Shown in pieces: positions 28,631-37,311 of a stretch of DNA of 64,000 nucleotides. Every line of letters begins with the position of its first letter. Positions within the stretch are counted from its first letter, which is position 1. The position numbers and the translations under genes are program-made. Below the pieces are notes generated by a model that saw only the letters and a list, made by a program, of their open reading frames with translations, was not told the origin of the DNA and ran no database searches. The DNA lies in the NCBI GenBank assembly GCA_035525785.1, contig DATLDQ010000149.1:34618-98617 (forward strand), read 5' to 3'. This DNA comes from CADEED01 sp035525785. Its GTDB lineage: Bacteria; Pseudomonadota; Gammaproteobacteria; Steroidobacterales; Steroidobacteraceae.

Positions 28631-28662
28631 TGCGCCCAATTCCCTTTACCCCGGTGACGTAA

Positions 28663-29850
28663 GTGGACGCCGCCTTTTACCAACGTTTCGACAGCCAGCT
28701 CGCGGAACTGCGCGAGCAGGGCCTGTTCAAGTCCGAGCGTGTGATCGCCAGCCCCCAGTCGGGCCAGATCCGCGCCAACGACGCGGACGTGATCAACCTC
28801 TGCGCTAACAACTACCTCGGGCTCGCCAGCCATCCAGCCATCCGCGAGGCGGCGCACCGCGCCATCGACCGGTACGGCTATGGCATGGCCTCGGTGCGAT
28901 TCATCTGCGGGACGCAGACGGTGCACAAGCAGCTGGAGAGCGCGCTATCGCGCTTCCTCGGCACCGAGGACACCATCCTCTACTCCTCGTGCTGGGATGC
29001 GAACGGCGGCCTGTTCGAAACCGTGCTCGGCGAGCAGGACGCCATCATCTCGGACGCGCTCAACCACGCGTCGATCATCGATGGCATCCGGCTCTGCAAG
29101 GCGAAGCGACTGCGCTACGCCAACCGCAACCTCGCCGAGCTCGAGCAGCATCTCAAGGACACGCAGGACTGCCGCACCCGGCTCATCGCCACCGACGGCA
29201 TATTCTCGATGGACGGGTCGATAGCGCCCCTCAGGGAGATCTGCGACCTCGCCGACCGGTATGGCGCGCTGGTCATGGTCGACGATTCGCACGCCACCGG
29301 TTTCATGGGTGCGGGCGGCCGCGGTTCCATCGAGCACTGTGGCGTCCTGGGCCGCGTGGATTTCCTCACCGGCACTTTCGGCAAGGCGCTGGGCGGCGGC
29401 AGCGGGGGCTACACCTCCGGCAAGGCCAACGCCATTGCCTGGCTGCGGCAGCGTTCCCGCCCCTACCTGTTCTCCAACAGCATTCCGCCCGTGGTCGCTG
29501 CCGTGACGTTGCGCGCGCTCGACATGGTCGAAAACATGCCCGACCTGCGCGCGACGTTGTTCGGGCATGCGCGCAAGTTCCGCGCGGGCATGAGCGGCGC
29601 CGGTTTCAGGCTGCTGCCCGGCGAACACCCCATCATCCCCGTGATGATCGGCGACGCCGCACTCGCGGCGCGCTTCGCCGACCGGCTGCTCGCTGAAGGC
29701 GTGTATGTCATCGGCTTCTCGTTCCCGGTCGTGCCGCGAGGTGAAGCGCGCATCCGCACGCAGATGTCTGCCGGGCTCACCGAGGCGCAACTAGATCGCG
29801 CGCTGGCCGCCTTCATCAAGGTCGGCCGCGAGCTGGAGATCATCGAATGA
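28663..29850 (+). CDS. kbl: 2-amino-3-ketobutyrate CoA ligase (glycine C-acetyltransferase)
   Basis: PLP enzyme that splits 2-amino-3-ketobutyrate with CoA into glycine and acetyl-CoA, the second step of threonine breakdown. It has 395 residues and starts at GTG 28663. The PLP lysine is K241 in GTFGKALGGGSGGY, with the VDDSHATGF motif near 206-214. Length matches E. coli Kbl (398). Overlaps tdh by 4 bp, so the two enzymes of the pathway are co-translated. Confidence 0.96.
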   Translation: MDAAFYQRFDSQLAELREQGLFKSERVIASPQSGQIRANDADVINLCANNYLGLASHPAIREAAHRAIDRYGYGMASVRFICGTQTVHKQLESALSRFLGTEDTILYSSCWDANGGLFETVLGEQDAIISDALNHASIIDGIRLCKAKRLRYANRNLAELEQHLKDTQDCRTRLIATDGIFSMDGSIAPLREICDLADRYGALVMVDDSHATGFMGAGGRGSIEHCGVLGRVDFLTGTFGKALGGGSGGYTSGKANAIAWLRQRSRPYLFSNSIPPVVAAVTLRALDMVENMPDLRATLFGHARKFRAGMSGAGFRLLPGEHPIIPVMIGDAALAARFADRLLAEGVYVIGFSFPVVPRGEARIRTQMSAGLTEAQLDRALAAFIKVGRELEIIE

Positions 29851-30881
29851 AGGCACTCGTGAAGAGTGAAGCGAAGCCCGGCATCTGGATGAAGGACATC
29901 GAGGTCCCGAAGGTCGGCCCCAACGACGTGCTCATCAAGATCGGCAAGACCGCCATCTGCGGCACCGACATGCACATCTACAACTGGGACGCCTGGGCGC
30001 AGAAAACCATTCCCGTGCCCATGGCCGTGGGCCACGAATACTTCGGCCGGATCGTCGACATGGGCAGCGAAGTGCGCGGCTTCGCGGTGGGCGATCGCGT
30101 CTCCGGCGAAGGGCACCTGACCTGCGGCTATTGCCGCAATTGCCGCGCCGGGCGGCGCCACCTCTGCATCCATACTGTGGGCGTGGGCGTCGACCGCCAG
30201 GGCTGCTTCGCCGAGTACCTGTCGATACCGGCGAGCAATGCGTTCAAGCTGCCGGAGGCGATCACCGACGACATCGCGAGCATCCTCGACCCGTTCGGCA
30301 ACGCCACGCACACCGCACTGGCCTTCAACATGGTGGGTGAGGATGTGCTCATCACCGGCGCCGGACCCATCGGCATCATGGCGGTCGCGATCAGCAAACG
30401 AGTCGGCGCGCGCAACGTGGTGATCACCGACGTCAACGACTTCCGGCTCGGGCTCGCGAAGAAGATGGGCGCCACGCGCGTCGTGAACGTCTCGCGCGAG
30501 AAGCTCGAGGACGTCATGAAAGATCTCGGCATGCAGGAAGGCTTCGACGTGGGTCTCGAGATGTCGGGCAACCCCATGGCATTCCGCGACATGCTCCGCA
30601 CCATGCATCATGGCGGCAGCGTCGCCTTGTTGGGCATCCCGCCTGGCGACACCGCCATCGACTGGAACCAGGTGATCTTCAAGGGTCTCAGCATGCGCGG
30701 CATCTACGGCCGCGAGATGTTCGAGACCTGGTACAAGATGGCCGCACTGCTTCAGGCCGGGCTCGACATCACGCCCGTGATCACGCACCACTTCCCCATC
30801 CAGGACTTCCAGAAAGGCTTCGAGACCATGGGCTCGGGCCAGTCGGGCAAGGTGATCCTGGATTGGAGCACCCTGAACTGA
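29847..30881 (+). CDS. tdh: L-threonine 3-dehydrogenase
   Basis: Zinc- and NAD-dependent oxidation of threonine to the unstable 2-amino-3-ketobutyrate used by Kbl. It has 344 residues. The catalytic zinc ligand is C38 (AICGTDMHIYNWD), with GHEYFG, the structural-zinc cysteine cluster CGYCRNCRAGRRHLC, and the Rossmann motif GAGPIGIMA. Second gene of the kbl-tdh operon; a GC-rich hairpin follows the stop. Confidence 0.96.
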   Translation: MKALVKSEAKPGIWMKDIEVPKVGPNDVLIKIGKTAICGTDMHIYNWDAWAQKTIPVPMAVGHEYFGRIVDMGSEVRGFAVGDRVSGEGHLTCGYCRNCRAGRRHLCIHTVGVGVDRQGCFAEYLSIPASNAFKLPEAITDDIASILDPFGNATHTALAFNMVGEDVLITGAGPIGIMAVAISKRVGARNVVITDVNDFRLGLAKKMGATRVVNVSREKLEDVMKDLGMQEGFDVGLEMSGNPMAFRDMLRTMHHGGSVALLGIPPGDTAIDWNQVIFKGLSMRGIYGREMFETWYKMAALLQAGLDITPVITHHFPIQDFQKGFETMGSGQSGKVILDWSTLN

Positions 30882-30884
30882 ACG

Positions 30885-30917
30885 TGTCGGCGCGCGGATT
30901 CGCTCCGCGCGCCGACA
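30885..30917. terminator. Stem-loop between convergent tdh and lipoprotein genes
   Basis: A perfect 13-bp stem, TGTCGGCGCGCGG (30885-30897) against its complement (30905-30917), closes a 7-nt loop just after the tdh stop. There is no uridine run on either side, so it may be a bidirectional stem-loop stabilising 3' ends rather than a classic intrinsic terminator. Confidence 0.55.
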
Positions 30918-30947
30918 GGTATCAGCTGCAGATCAATCGGTCCGGAA

Positions 30948-31649
30948 TCAGTCCGTCCAGGTGAAGTTCGGCACCTGCGTCAACGGCGTGCCGATCTCGA
31001 TCGTGATCTCGCGGTGGCTCGTGAGCTCGATCGTGCTCCAGTTCGCCTGCTCGACCTTGGTCACCGTGCCGTTATCCGTCACCCAGACCTCGATCGGAAG
31101 ACCGGTGTATCCGGCGACGTTGTTGGCTTCCAGCGGCTGGCCCCAGATCTGGAACAGCTGGCCCAGCGTGAACGTGCCTGCGGCCGCGGAGATCACGTGC
31201 ACCCTGCCGGACGCATGGTCGGTGTGGATCGGATAGAAGCAGTGCGTGTTGCCCGAGAGGGCCGCGCCGACGTACTTCGGAATCTGCTGCGCGTCATTGT
31301 TCACGAGGATCGACAGGTGCGCGTGATAGCTGATGGCATCCGGGGGGTTTACGACGCAGTTGAAACCCGCTCGCGGGGTGCCATCGGTCAACGGGCTCGA
31401 CCAGTGCATGGCACCGATGGTGGGGTCTGCGGTGAGATCCACGGCGGTGGCAGCCACCGGCGGAGCGCTCGGGGACGGTGCAGGCGCCGGAGCGGGCGCA
31501 GGGGCGGGCGCGGGCGCAGGGGCTGGCGCCGGTGCGGGCGGGTTGCCCTGACTCGGGCCGTCAGACCCGCCGCCTCCGCCGCAGCCTGTAAGACTGACCA
31601 ACAACGCGGTGATCATCGCGTCTCGCGCGACGTTGGAAAAATTGCTCAT
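30948..31649 (-). CDS. Lipoprotein with long Pro-Ala linker, unknown function
   Basis: A 233-residue protein. The signal peptide ends in lipobox LTGC (about residue 23), followed by a Gly run and then a rigid Pro-Ala repeat (about residues 38-60). A compact C-terminal domain of about 165 residues follows, rich in His and aromatics (HAHLSILVNNDAQQIP, HCFYPIHTDHASGRVHV, FTLGQLFQIWG). The linker would hold the domain away from the membrane. I do not recognise the domain by name. Transcribed alone, convergent with tdh. Confidence 0.75.
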   Translation of the reverse strand: MSNFSNVARDAMITALLVSLTGCGGGGGSDGPSQGNPPAPAPAPAPAPAPAPAPAPAPSPSAPPVAATAVDLTADPTIGAMHWSSPLTDGTPRAGFNCVVNPPDAISYHAHLSILVNNDAQQIPKYVGAALSGNTHCFYPIHTDHASGRVHVISAAAGTFTLGQLFQIWGQPLEANNVAGYTGLPIEVWVTDNGTVTKVEQANWSTIELTSHREITIEIGTPLTQVPNFTWTD

Positions 31650-31915
31650 GGGAGTTCCTTCCTGGGTGACTCGAATTTACGACGGGTGTAACTACACCTG
31701 CATGTCGGATTGAGCGCGGTCGGAAAGCGCGATGTGCGGAGCATCAACGCGGCCAGGGCCCTGGTAGGAGGACATCTTCCTGGAGGCCAGATTCCCACTG
31801 GCAGACAAAAACTACATTGCTTCAGTGGACTTCGTACAACGCACCGGCCGGCGCGCTTACACGGATTGAAAAACTTGCAACGCCCCTAAGCGGGCCGCGA
31901 CGCCGGAAAATTCTT

Positions 31916-33790
31916 TCAGCGAACGTCGCAGAAACAGTACGCGTAACGGTGGTCGCGTGCGTTCATGCGCGTCCATCGCGAGAGTTCGCGTTGCAGGGGT
32001 TCGAGCTCGCGGGCCACCTGCACGGCCGGTAGTTTGGCCGCCACCGAGCCGACCTCCCCGGCGAATTTCACCCGCATCTGCAGCGCCAGCTGCTCGGCCC
32101 AGCTGAGCTGCGGCTCGATGAACTGGATTTCGTAATCCTTGCCGAGGTCGCCGCGCTTCGCGGCAGAAGCCACCGCCTGGTCGAAGAGCCCGAGCTGGTC
32201 GACGAGGCCATTGTTCTTGGCGTCGGTGCCTATCCACACGCGGCCCTGCGCGATGGCATGGATCTCGTCCCGGGTTTTCTTGCGCCCCTCGGACACGTGC
32301 TGCAGGAATTGCTCGTAGCCACGATCGATGAGGGACTGCAGCAGCACCTTGGCATCTTCACCCAGCGGGCGGTCGACACGAAGCTGGCCGGACAAGTTGG
32401 TAGTGCCGACGCCGTCGACGCTCACACCGATCTTCTTCAGCGTGTTCTGGAACGTCGGGATGGCGCCGAAGATGCCGATCGACCCGGTGATGGTCGAAGG
32501 ATGCGCCCAGATCTCGTCGGCCGACGCGGCGATGTAGTAGCCGCCCGACGCCGCGAGGTCACCCATGGAGACCACCACTGGCTTGCCGGCGGCCTGGGCC
32601 GCGCGCACCTCGCGGTAGATCTGCTCGGAGGCGAACACGCTGCCACCCGGACTGTCCACGCGGATCACGATGGCGTGCACGTCGTCGTCTTCGCGCGCCT
32701 CGCGGATGAGCTGCGCGGTGGTTTCGCCGCCCACGGTACCTGGCGGCTGCGAGCCGTCCAGGATCTCGCCGGATGCGACGATGACGCCGATCTTGGGCTT
32801 GCCCGCGCCGCGAGCTGCCTTCTCGGCATGCACCACGCGCAGGTAATCCTCGAGCGATGTCGAGTTGTACGACTGACCCGCGTCGCTCTCGTCGGCTTCG
32901 ATCTTCTCGATGTTTTTCTCGCCGGAGTCGCTGCCCACGAGCTGCGTGATGCGCTTCTCCACGTCGATGGATGACTTGATACCCGTCACCAGCCTGGCGT
33001 CGAGCGCCACTTTCGCCGCATCACCCTTGGCCGCCTGCATGGTGGTCACGATGGTGGCAACGTAGCTCGAGATGTCTTCGGGCTTGAGACCGCGCGCCTC
33101 GGCGACGGCCGTGCGGTAGTTGAGCCACAGCGCATTCAGGTACGCGAGCGACTCTTCCCTGTCCTCGGGCGACATGTCGGTGCGCACGTAGACTTCGGCG
33201 GCGCTCTTGTACGCGCCCACGCGGAACAGATTGACCTCGACGCCGAGCTTGTCGAGCACTTCCTTGTAGTACGTGCGATAGCGTTCGTAGCCGTCGATGG
33301 CCACGAGGCCCAGCGGGTCGATGTAGATCTCGTCGGCTGCCGCCGCGACGTAGTAGCTCTCCTGCAGGAACGCGGTAGAATACGCCACCACTTTCTTGCC
33401 CGACGAGCGGAAATCCTTGATGGCCGCGGTGAGCTCGGCCAGCGTCGGCTGCCCGCCGCCACTCATGTAATTGAGGTCGAGGACCACCGCGGAGATGCGC
33501 TTGTCCTTCTTGGCCGCCTTGAGGGCGTCGGTGAGATCCCAGAGAAGTGTTTCGGGCAGTGAATCGCCCTGGGCACGGGCCAGCGCCTGATCGACGGGGC
33601 TCCCGGTCAACTGCTCGACGATCTCGCCGTAGGGCTGCAGAACCAGCGCCGAACGGTCCGCGATGTGCGGAACGGAGGTACGCAGGGCTCCGACGACGAT
33701 GCCGAAGATCAACAGCAGCAGCACCAGGTGCAAGAACTTCCGCAGGACGTCCAGGCCGCGGAGAATGCCGCTGAAGATCTTTCCGATCAT
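31916..33790 (-). CDS. sppA: Signal peptide peptidase SppA, 67K type
   Basis: Inner-membrane serine protease that digests cleaved signal peptides in the periplasm. It has 624 residues: an N-terminal membrane anchor (about 18-38), then two tandem S49 domains. The catalytic lysine lies in RVGAYKSAAEVYVR in the first domain and the serine in DLAASGGYYIAASADEIW in the second, matching the K209/S409 dyad of E. coli SppA. It follows rplS by 24 bp on the same strand. Confidence 0.94.
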   Translation of the reverse strand: MIGKIFSGILRGLDVLRKFLHLVLLLLIFGIVVGALRTSVPHIADRSALVLQPYGEIVEQLTGSPVDQALARAQGDSLPETLLWDLTDALKAAKKDKRISAVVLDLNYMSGGGQPTLAELTAAIKDFRSSGKKVVAYSTAFLQESYYVAAAADEIYIDPLGLVAIDGYERYRTYYKEVLDKLGVEVNLFRVGAYKSAAEVYVRTDMSPEDREESLAYLNALWLNYRTAVAEARGLKPEDISSYVATIVTTMQAAKGDAAKVALDARLVTGIKSSIDVEKRITQLVGSDSGEKNIEKIEADESDAGQSYNSTSLEDYLRVVHAEKAARGAGKPKIGVIVASGEILDGSQPPGTVGGETTAQLIREAREDDDVHAIVIRVDSPGGSVFASEQIYREVRAAQAAGKPVVVSMGDLAASGGYYIAASADEIWAHPSTITGSIGIFGAIPTFQNTLKKIGVSVDGVGTTNLSGQLRVDRPLGEDAKVLLQSLIDRGYEQFLQHVSEGRKKTRDEIHAIAQGRVWIGTDAKNNGLVDQLGLFDQAVASAAKRGDLGKDYEIQFIEPQLSWAEQLALQMRVKFAGEVGSVAAKLPAVQVARELEPLQRELSRWTRMNARDHRYAYCFCDVR

Positions 33791-33814
33791 GTCGTCGAAA
33801 CCCTCAAGAGATGG

Positions 33815-34159
33815 TTAGACCTTCTCTTCGATGCGCGCGGCCTTGCCGGACAGGTCACGCAGGTAGTACAGCTTGGCGCGACGCACGCTGCCGCGGCGCT
33901 TGACCTCGACTTCGCTGATCGCCGGGCTGTGCGTCTGGAACACGCGCTCCACGCCCTCGCCGTGCGAGATCTTGCGCACGGTGAACGAGGAGTTGAGGCC
34001 GCGATTGCTCTTCGCGATGACCACGCCTTCGTAGGCCTGGGCGCGTTCGCGGTCGCCTTCCTTCACCTTGACCTGCACGATCACGGTGTCGCCCGGATTG
34101 AAGTCCGGGAGCTTGCGCGTCATACGCGCGGATTCGATTTGTTGAATGATGTTAGCCAT
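33815..34159 (-). CDS. rplS: 50S ribosomal protein L19
   Basis: A 114-residue subunit-interface protein, starting MANIIQQIESARMTRKLPDFNPGDTV. Conserved KVKEGDRERAQAYEGVVIAK and YYLRDLSGKAARIEEK segments are complete. Fourth gene of the rpsP-rimM-trmD-rplS operon; its ATG follows the trmD stop by one base. Confidence 0.98.
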   Translation of the reverse strand: MANIIQQIESARMTRKLPDFNPGDTVIVQVKVKEGDRERAQAYEGVVIAKSNRGLNSSFTVRKISHGEGVERVFQTHSPAISEVEVKRRGSVRRAKLYYLRDLSGKAARIEEKV

Positions 34160-34160
34160 G

Positions 34161-34904
34161 TCAGTCACCTTCGCGTTCAGCGAGAAATTCGTCCAGCAGC
34201 TTGGCCGCACCGGCCGGCAAGCCACCCTTTGCAATCAGATCCGGTCTGCGCACCCACGTGCGCGCTACCGCCTGCTTCAAGCGCCAGCGCTGAATGTCAG
34301 CGTGATGCCCGCCCTGCAGGACCTCGGGCACCTTCCGGCCTTCGAACTCGACGGGCCGCGTGTAGTGCGGCCAGTCCAGTAATCTTCCATCGAACGACTC
34401 CTCGACACTCGAGCGCTCGTCGCCGAGCACTCCAGGCAGCAGCCTCGCCACCGCGTCGATCACGCACAGCGCCGGGAATTCACCACCCGACAGCACGTAG
34501 TCGCCGATCGAAACCTCTTTATCCATCCGCGACTCGATGACCCGTTCGTCGAGCCCCTCGTATCGTCCCGCCACCAGCACCAGGCCCGGAAGCGTCGCAA
34601 ACTCTCTCGCCATCGCCTGCGTGAACGGCGCGCCCTGCGCGCTCATGTACACGCGGGGCGAGCCCGCCGGCACCCTCGCACTCGCGGCGTCGATCGCCGC
34701 GCACATCGGCTCGGGCTTGAGCACCATGCCCGGACCGCCGCCGTAAGGCCGATCGTCGACCGTACGGTGGACATCCCGCGTGAACCCGCGCGGGTCTTCG
34801 CAACCCACCCGCACGATGCCGCGCTCGATCGCGCGACCCAGCACACCGGCCTCGAGCGCCGAGTGGATGAGCTCCGGAAACAATGTCACGACTTCGAAAT
34901 GCAT
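34161..34904 (-). CDS. trmD: tRNA (guanine37-N1)-methyltransferase
   Basis: Methylates G37 next to the anticodon to prevent frameshifting. It has 247 residues of the knotted SPOUT fold. Motifs include TLFPELI near the start, DDRPYGGGPGMVLKPEP, the SAM-binding GRYEGLDERV and YVLSGGEFPALCVIDAVARLLPGVLG. The ATG at 34904 (MHFEVVTLFPE) fits the family and lies 8 bp after rimM; an upstream start would overlap rimM. Confidence 0.97.
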   Translation of the reverse strand: MHFEVVTLFPELIHSALEAGVLGRAIERGIVRVGCEDPRGFTRDVHRTVDDRPYGGGPGMVLKPEPMCAAIDAASARVPAGSPRVYMSAQGAPFTQAMAREFATLPGLVLVAGRYEGLDERVIESRMDKEVSIGDYVLSGGEFPALCVIDAVARLLPGVLGDERSSVEESFDGRLLDWPHYTRPVEFEGRKVPEVLQGGHHADIQRWRLKQAVARTWVRRPDLIAKGGLPAGAAKLLDEFLAEREGD

Positions 34905-34912
34905 GAGTCGTG

Positions 34913-35416
34913 TCAGAAATCCTCGGGCCAATCCACGATCACCGCGCGCGCTTGCACATCCACGCTGCGCAGGTGCTGCTGCGTCACTGGTACCCAGTGT
35001 TCGCGCTCACCCTTGATCACCATCACCACGTTGCCCGGCGTGTCGACGAAGTGGTCGACCGCGCCCAGCACCGCTCCTTCCAGATTCTTCGCTTCGAAAC
35101 CGACCAGGTCATCGCGATAGTGCTCGTTCTCGCGGGTCGGCGGCAGACGCTCCCGTTCGACGAGAACCAACTGCCCGGTCAACCGGCTCGCGGCGTCGCG
35201 TTCGACGACACCATCGAGCAGCGCGATCCAACCATCACCCTGCTGCCGCGCCTCGAGAACCTGCACTTCGCGTTCGGCGCCACGCTCCGACTGGAGGAGC
35301 CAGCGATCCCACTCGAACAACCGCGCTGGCGGATCGGTGAACGATTGCACCCGCAGCCAGCCGCGCACACCGTGCGCCGCACCCAGCCTGCCTACTTCGA
35401 CGAGGGCGTCACTCAT
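34913..35416 (-). CDS. rimM: 16S rRNA processing protein RimM
   Basis: Assists maturation of the 30S head by binding S19. It has 167 residues: an N-terminal RimM barrel (VGRLGAAHGVRGWLRVQSF) and a PRC-barrel domain (DDLVGFEAKNLEGAVLGAVDHFVDTPGNVVMVIKG). Second gene of the rpsP operon, 19 bp after rpsP. Confidence 0.96.
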   Translation of the reverse strand: MSDALVEVGRLGAAHGVRGWLRVQSFTDPPARLFEWDRWLLQSERGAEREVQVLEARQQGDGWIALLDGVVERDAASRLTGQLVLVERERLPPTRENEHYRDDLVGFEAKNLEGAVLGAVDHFVDTPGNVVMVIKGEREHWVPVTQQHLRSVDVQARAVIVDWPEDF

Positions 35417-35435
35417 GGCGCGCCCACGAACTCGG

Positions 35436-35690
35436 TCAGGCGGCGTTCGCCTTGCGGAACGAGGTGACCAGGTGCTTCACGCGCTCGGACTGCTGTGCGC
35501 CCTTGGACACCCAATAGTCGATGCGCGCGAGATCGAGCTTGACGCCTACCTCGTTCTTCACGGGCTTGGGATTGAAGAAGCCGACCTGCTCGAGGCTTTT
35601 GCCACCCTGACGCTTGCGGCTGTCAGTCACCACGACGTGATAGAACGGCGTGTTGGTAGTACCGCGGCGGGTCAGACGAATAGTCACCAT
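35436..35690 (-). CDS. rpsP: 30S ribosomal protein S16
   Basis: An 84-residue 30S body protein beginning MVTIRLTRRGTTNTPFYHVVVTDSRKRQ, with the usual LDLARIDYWVSKGAQQSERV C-terminal half. First gene of the rpsP-rimM-trmD-rplS operon. The ATG at 35690 matches the family; longer upstream readings are not plausible. A TAGAAT -10-like hexamer lies at 35769-35764 on the minus strand, about 75 bp upstream of the start. Confidence 0.98.
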   Translation of the reverse strand: MVTIRLTRRGTTNTPFYHVVVTDSRKRQGGKSLEQVGFFNPKPVKNEVGVKLDLARIDYWVSKGAQQSERVKHLVTSFRKANAA

Positions 35691-35781
35691 GTCATTGAAC
35701 CTTATAACTGCCTGTGGCCCCGGGACGAAACTGCCCGACCCGGCCGGCCAAAAAAGAGCGCGGATTCTACGCAAACCAATG

Positions 35782-35823
35782 GGTTAGAGGAAGGGCTGCC
35801 GAAGGTCATTTTGACCTCTAACC
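35782..35823. repeat. Inverted repeat between ffh and rpsP
   Basis: GGTTAGAGG (35782-35790) is repeated in inverse as CCTCTAACC (35815-35823). A smaller palindrome AGGTCA-TTT-TGACCT (35803-35817) overlaps the inner side. It lies in the 229-bp gap between ffh and rpsP. Read as RNA it could form a stem after ffh; read as DNA the inner palindrome could be a regulator site. No uridine run follows, so a classic terminator is unlikely. Confidence 0.45.
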
Positions 35824-35919
35824 GGGCCGGCTCGGGCCGAAATCAGCGATCCGGGCGCTCTACTGGTACTTCCCGCCGGCTGTAAGGGCTCGCCGCCGGA
35901 TCCCGTGATCTCAAAGTGC

Positions 35920-37287
35920 CTACTTGATCCCCGGAAAGCCCGGGGGAACCCCGCCCTTGAACGCCTGCATCATGCGTTTGAGCTTCCCGCCCGAAAAGCT
36001 CTTCATCATTTTCTGCATCTCCATGAACTGCTTCATGAGCTTGTTCACGTCCTGAACCTGCACGCCGGCCCCGGCGGCGATGCGACGACGACGTGAGCCA
36101 TCGAGCACCGCGGGGTGTCGGCGTTCCTTCTTTGTCATGGAATTGATGATGGCGATCTGCCGACGCACTTCGCGGTCGCCCTGGTCCGGCGGCGGCGGCG
36201 CACCCTTCATGGCGGCCGCCGGCAATTTGTCCATGAGCGCACCCACGCCGCCCATTTTCTGCAGCTGCTCGAGCTGGCTGCGCAGGTCGACGAGGTCGAA
36301 GCCCTTGCCCTTCGCAACCTTCTTGGCGAGTTTCTGCGCTTCGTCGAGGTCGACCTGCTTCTGCACCTGCTCGACCAGCGCGACGACGTCGCCCATGCCG
36401 AGGATGCGGCCCGCCATGCGTTCGGCATCGAAGGCCTCGAGCGCATCGAGCTTCTCGCCCATGCCCACCATCACGATGGGCTTGCCGGTCACTTCGCGCA
36501 CCGACAGCGCGGCGCCGCCGCGCGCGTCGCCGTCCGCCTTGGTGAGGATGACGCCCGTGAGATCGAGCGCCGCGCCGAATGCGCGCGCGGAATTCACCGC
36601 GTCCTGGCCGGCCATCGCGTCGATGACGAACAACCGCTCGTGCGTCTCGACGGCGCGTTCGATCTGCTTCACCTCTTCCATGAGCTCGGCGTCGACGTGC
36701 AGGCGGCCCGCAGTGTCGACGATGAGCGCGTCGTAGACGCCCTTGCGCGCGGACTCCAATGCATCGCGCGCGATGCGCGCGGGGTCCTGCTTGACGTCGG
36801 TGGGATAGATACCCGCGCCCACCTGCTCCGCGAGCCGCTGCAGCTGCAGCACCGCAGCCGGACGGCGGATGTCCGTGCTCACCAGCAGCACCCGCTTCTT
36901 CTGCTCGATGAGCCAGCGTGCGAGCTTGCCCGCCGTGGTCGTCTTGCCCGCGCCCTGCAGTCCGGCTAACAACACCACCACCGGTGGCTGCGCACGAAGC
37001 TCGAAACGCCCCCGGTCGCCTGCCATGAGTGCGACCAGTTCCTTGTGCAGGATGCCGACGAACGCCTGGCCCGGCGAGAGGCTGGCGCTCACTTCGGCGC
37101 CAAGCGCCTTCTGTTTCACGCGCTCGATGAACGTCTTGACCACCGGCAACGCCACGTCGGCCTCGAGCAGAGCCATGCGCACCTCGCGCAGGCTCTCGGC
37201 GACGTTGTCCTCGGTGATGCGGCCGCGGCCGCGCAGGGTATCGACGGTGCGCGACAGGCGCGCCGTCAGGTTCTCGAAAAGTGCCAT
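35920..37287 (-). CDS. ffh: Signal recognition particle GTPase Ffh
   Basis: Binds signal sequences and the 4.5S RNA (encoded at 0.6-0.7 kb) and docks ribosomes to FtsY. It has 455 residues: an N domain beginning MALFENLTARLSRTVDTLRG, a G domain with GLQGAGKTTTAGKLA, DTAGRLHVD and TKADGDARGGA, and a methionine-rich M domain ending GGVPPGFPGIK. The start codon lies only 24 bp from the divergent CNNM gene start, and a TATACT hexamer ends 6 bp before the ATG. Confidence 0.97.
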   Translation of the reverse strand: MALFENLTARLSRTVDTLRGRGRITEDNVAESLREVRMALLEADVALPVVKTFIERVKQKALGAEVSASLSPGQAFVGILHKELVALMAGDRGRFELRAQPPVVVLLAGLQGAGKTTTAGKLARWLIEQKKRVLLVSTDIRRPAAVLQLQRLAEQVGAGIYPTDVKQDPARIARDALESARKGVYDALIVDTAGRLHVDAELMEEVKQIERAVETHERLFVIDAMAGQDAVNSARAFGAALDLTGVILTKADGDARGGAALSVREVTGKPIVMVGMGEKLDALEAFDAERMAGRILGMGDVVALVEQVQKQVDLDEAQKLAKKVAKGKGFDLVDLRSQLEQLQKMGGVGALMDKLPAAAMKGAPPPPDQGDREVRRQIAIINSMTKKERRHPAVLDGSRRRRIAAGAGVQVQDVNKLMKQFMEMQKMMKSFSGGKLKRMMQAFKGGVPPGFPGIK

Positions 37288-37311
37288 GCGTGGAGTATAG
37301 GCTAGCGTTCT

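Noticed and set aside
31470..31550. Short GC-rich tandem repeat that could suggest a CRISPR or satellite
   Set aside because: It is the coding sequence of the Pro-Ala linker of the lipoprotein; units are 6 bp with no spacers.
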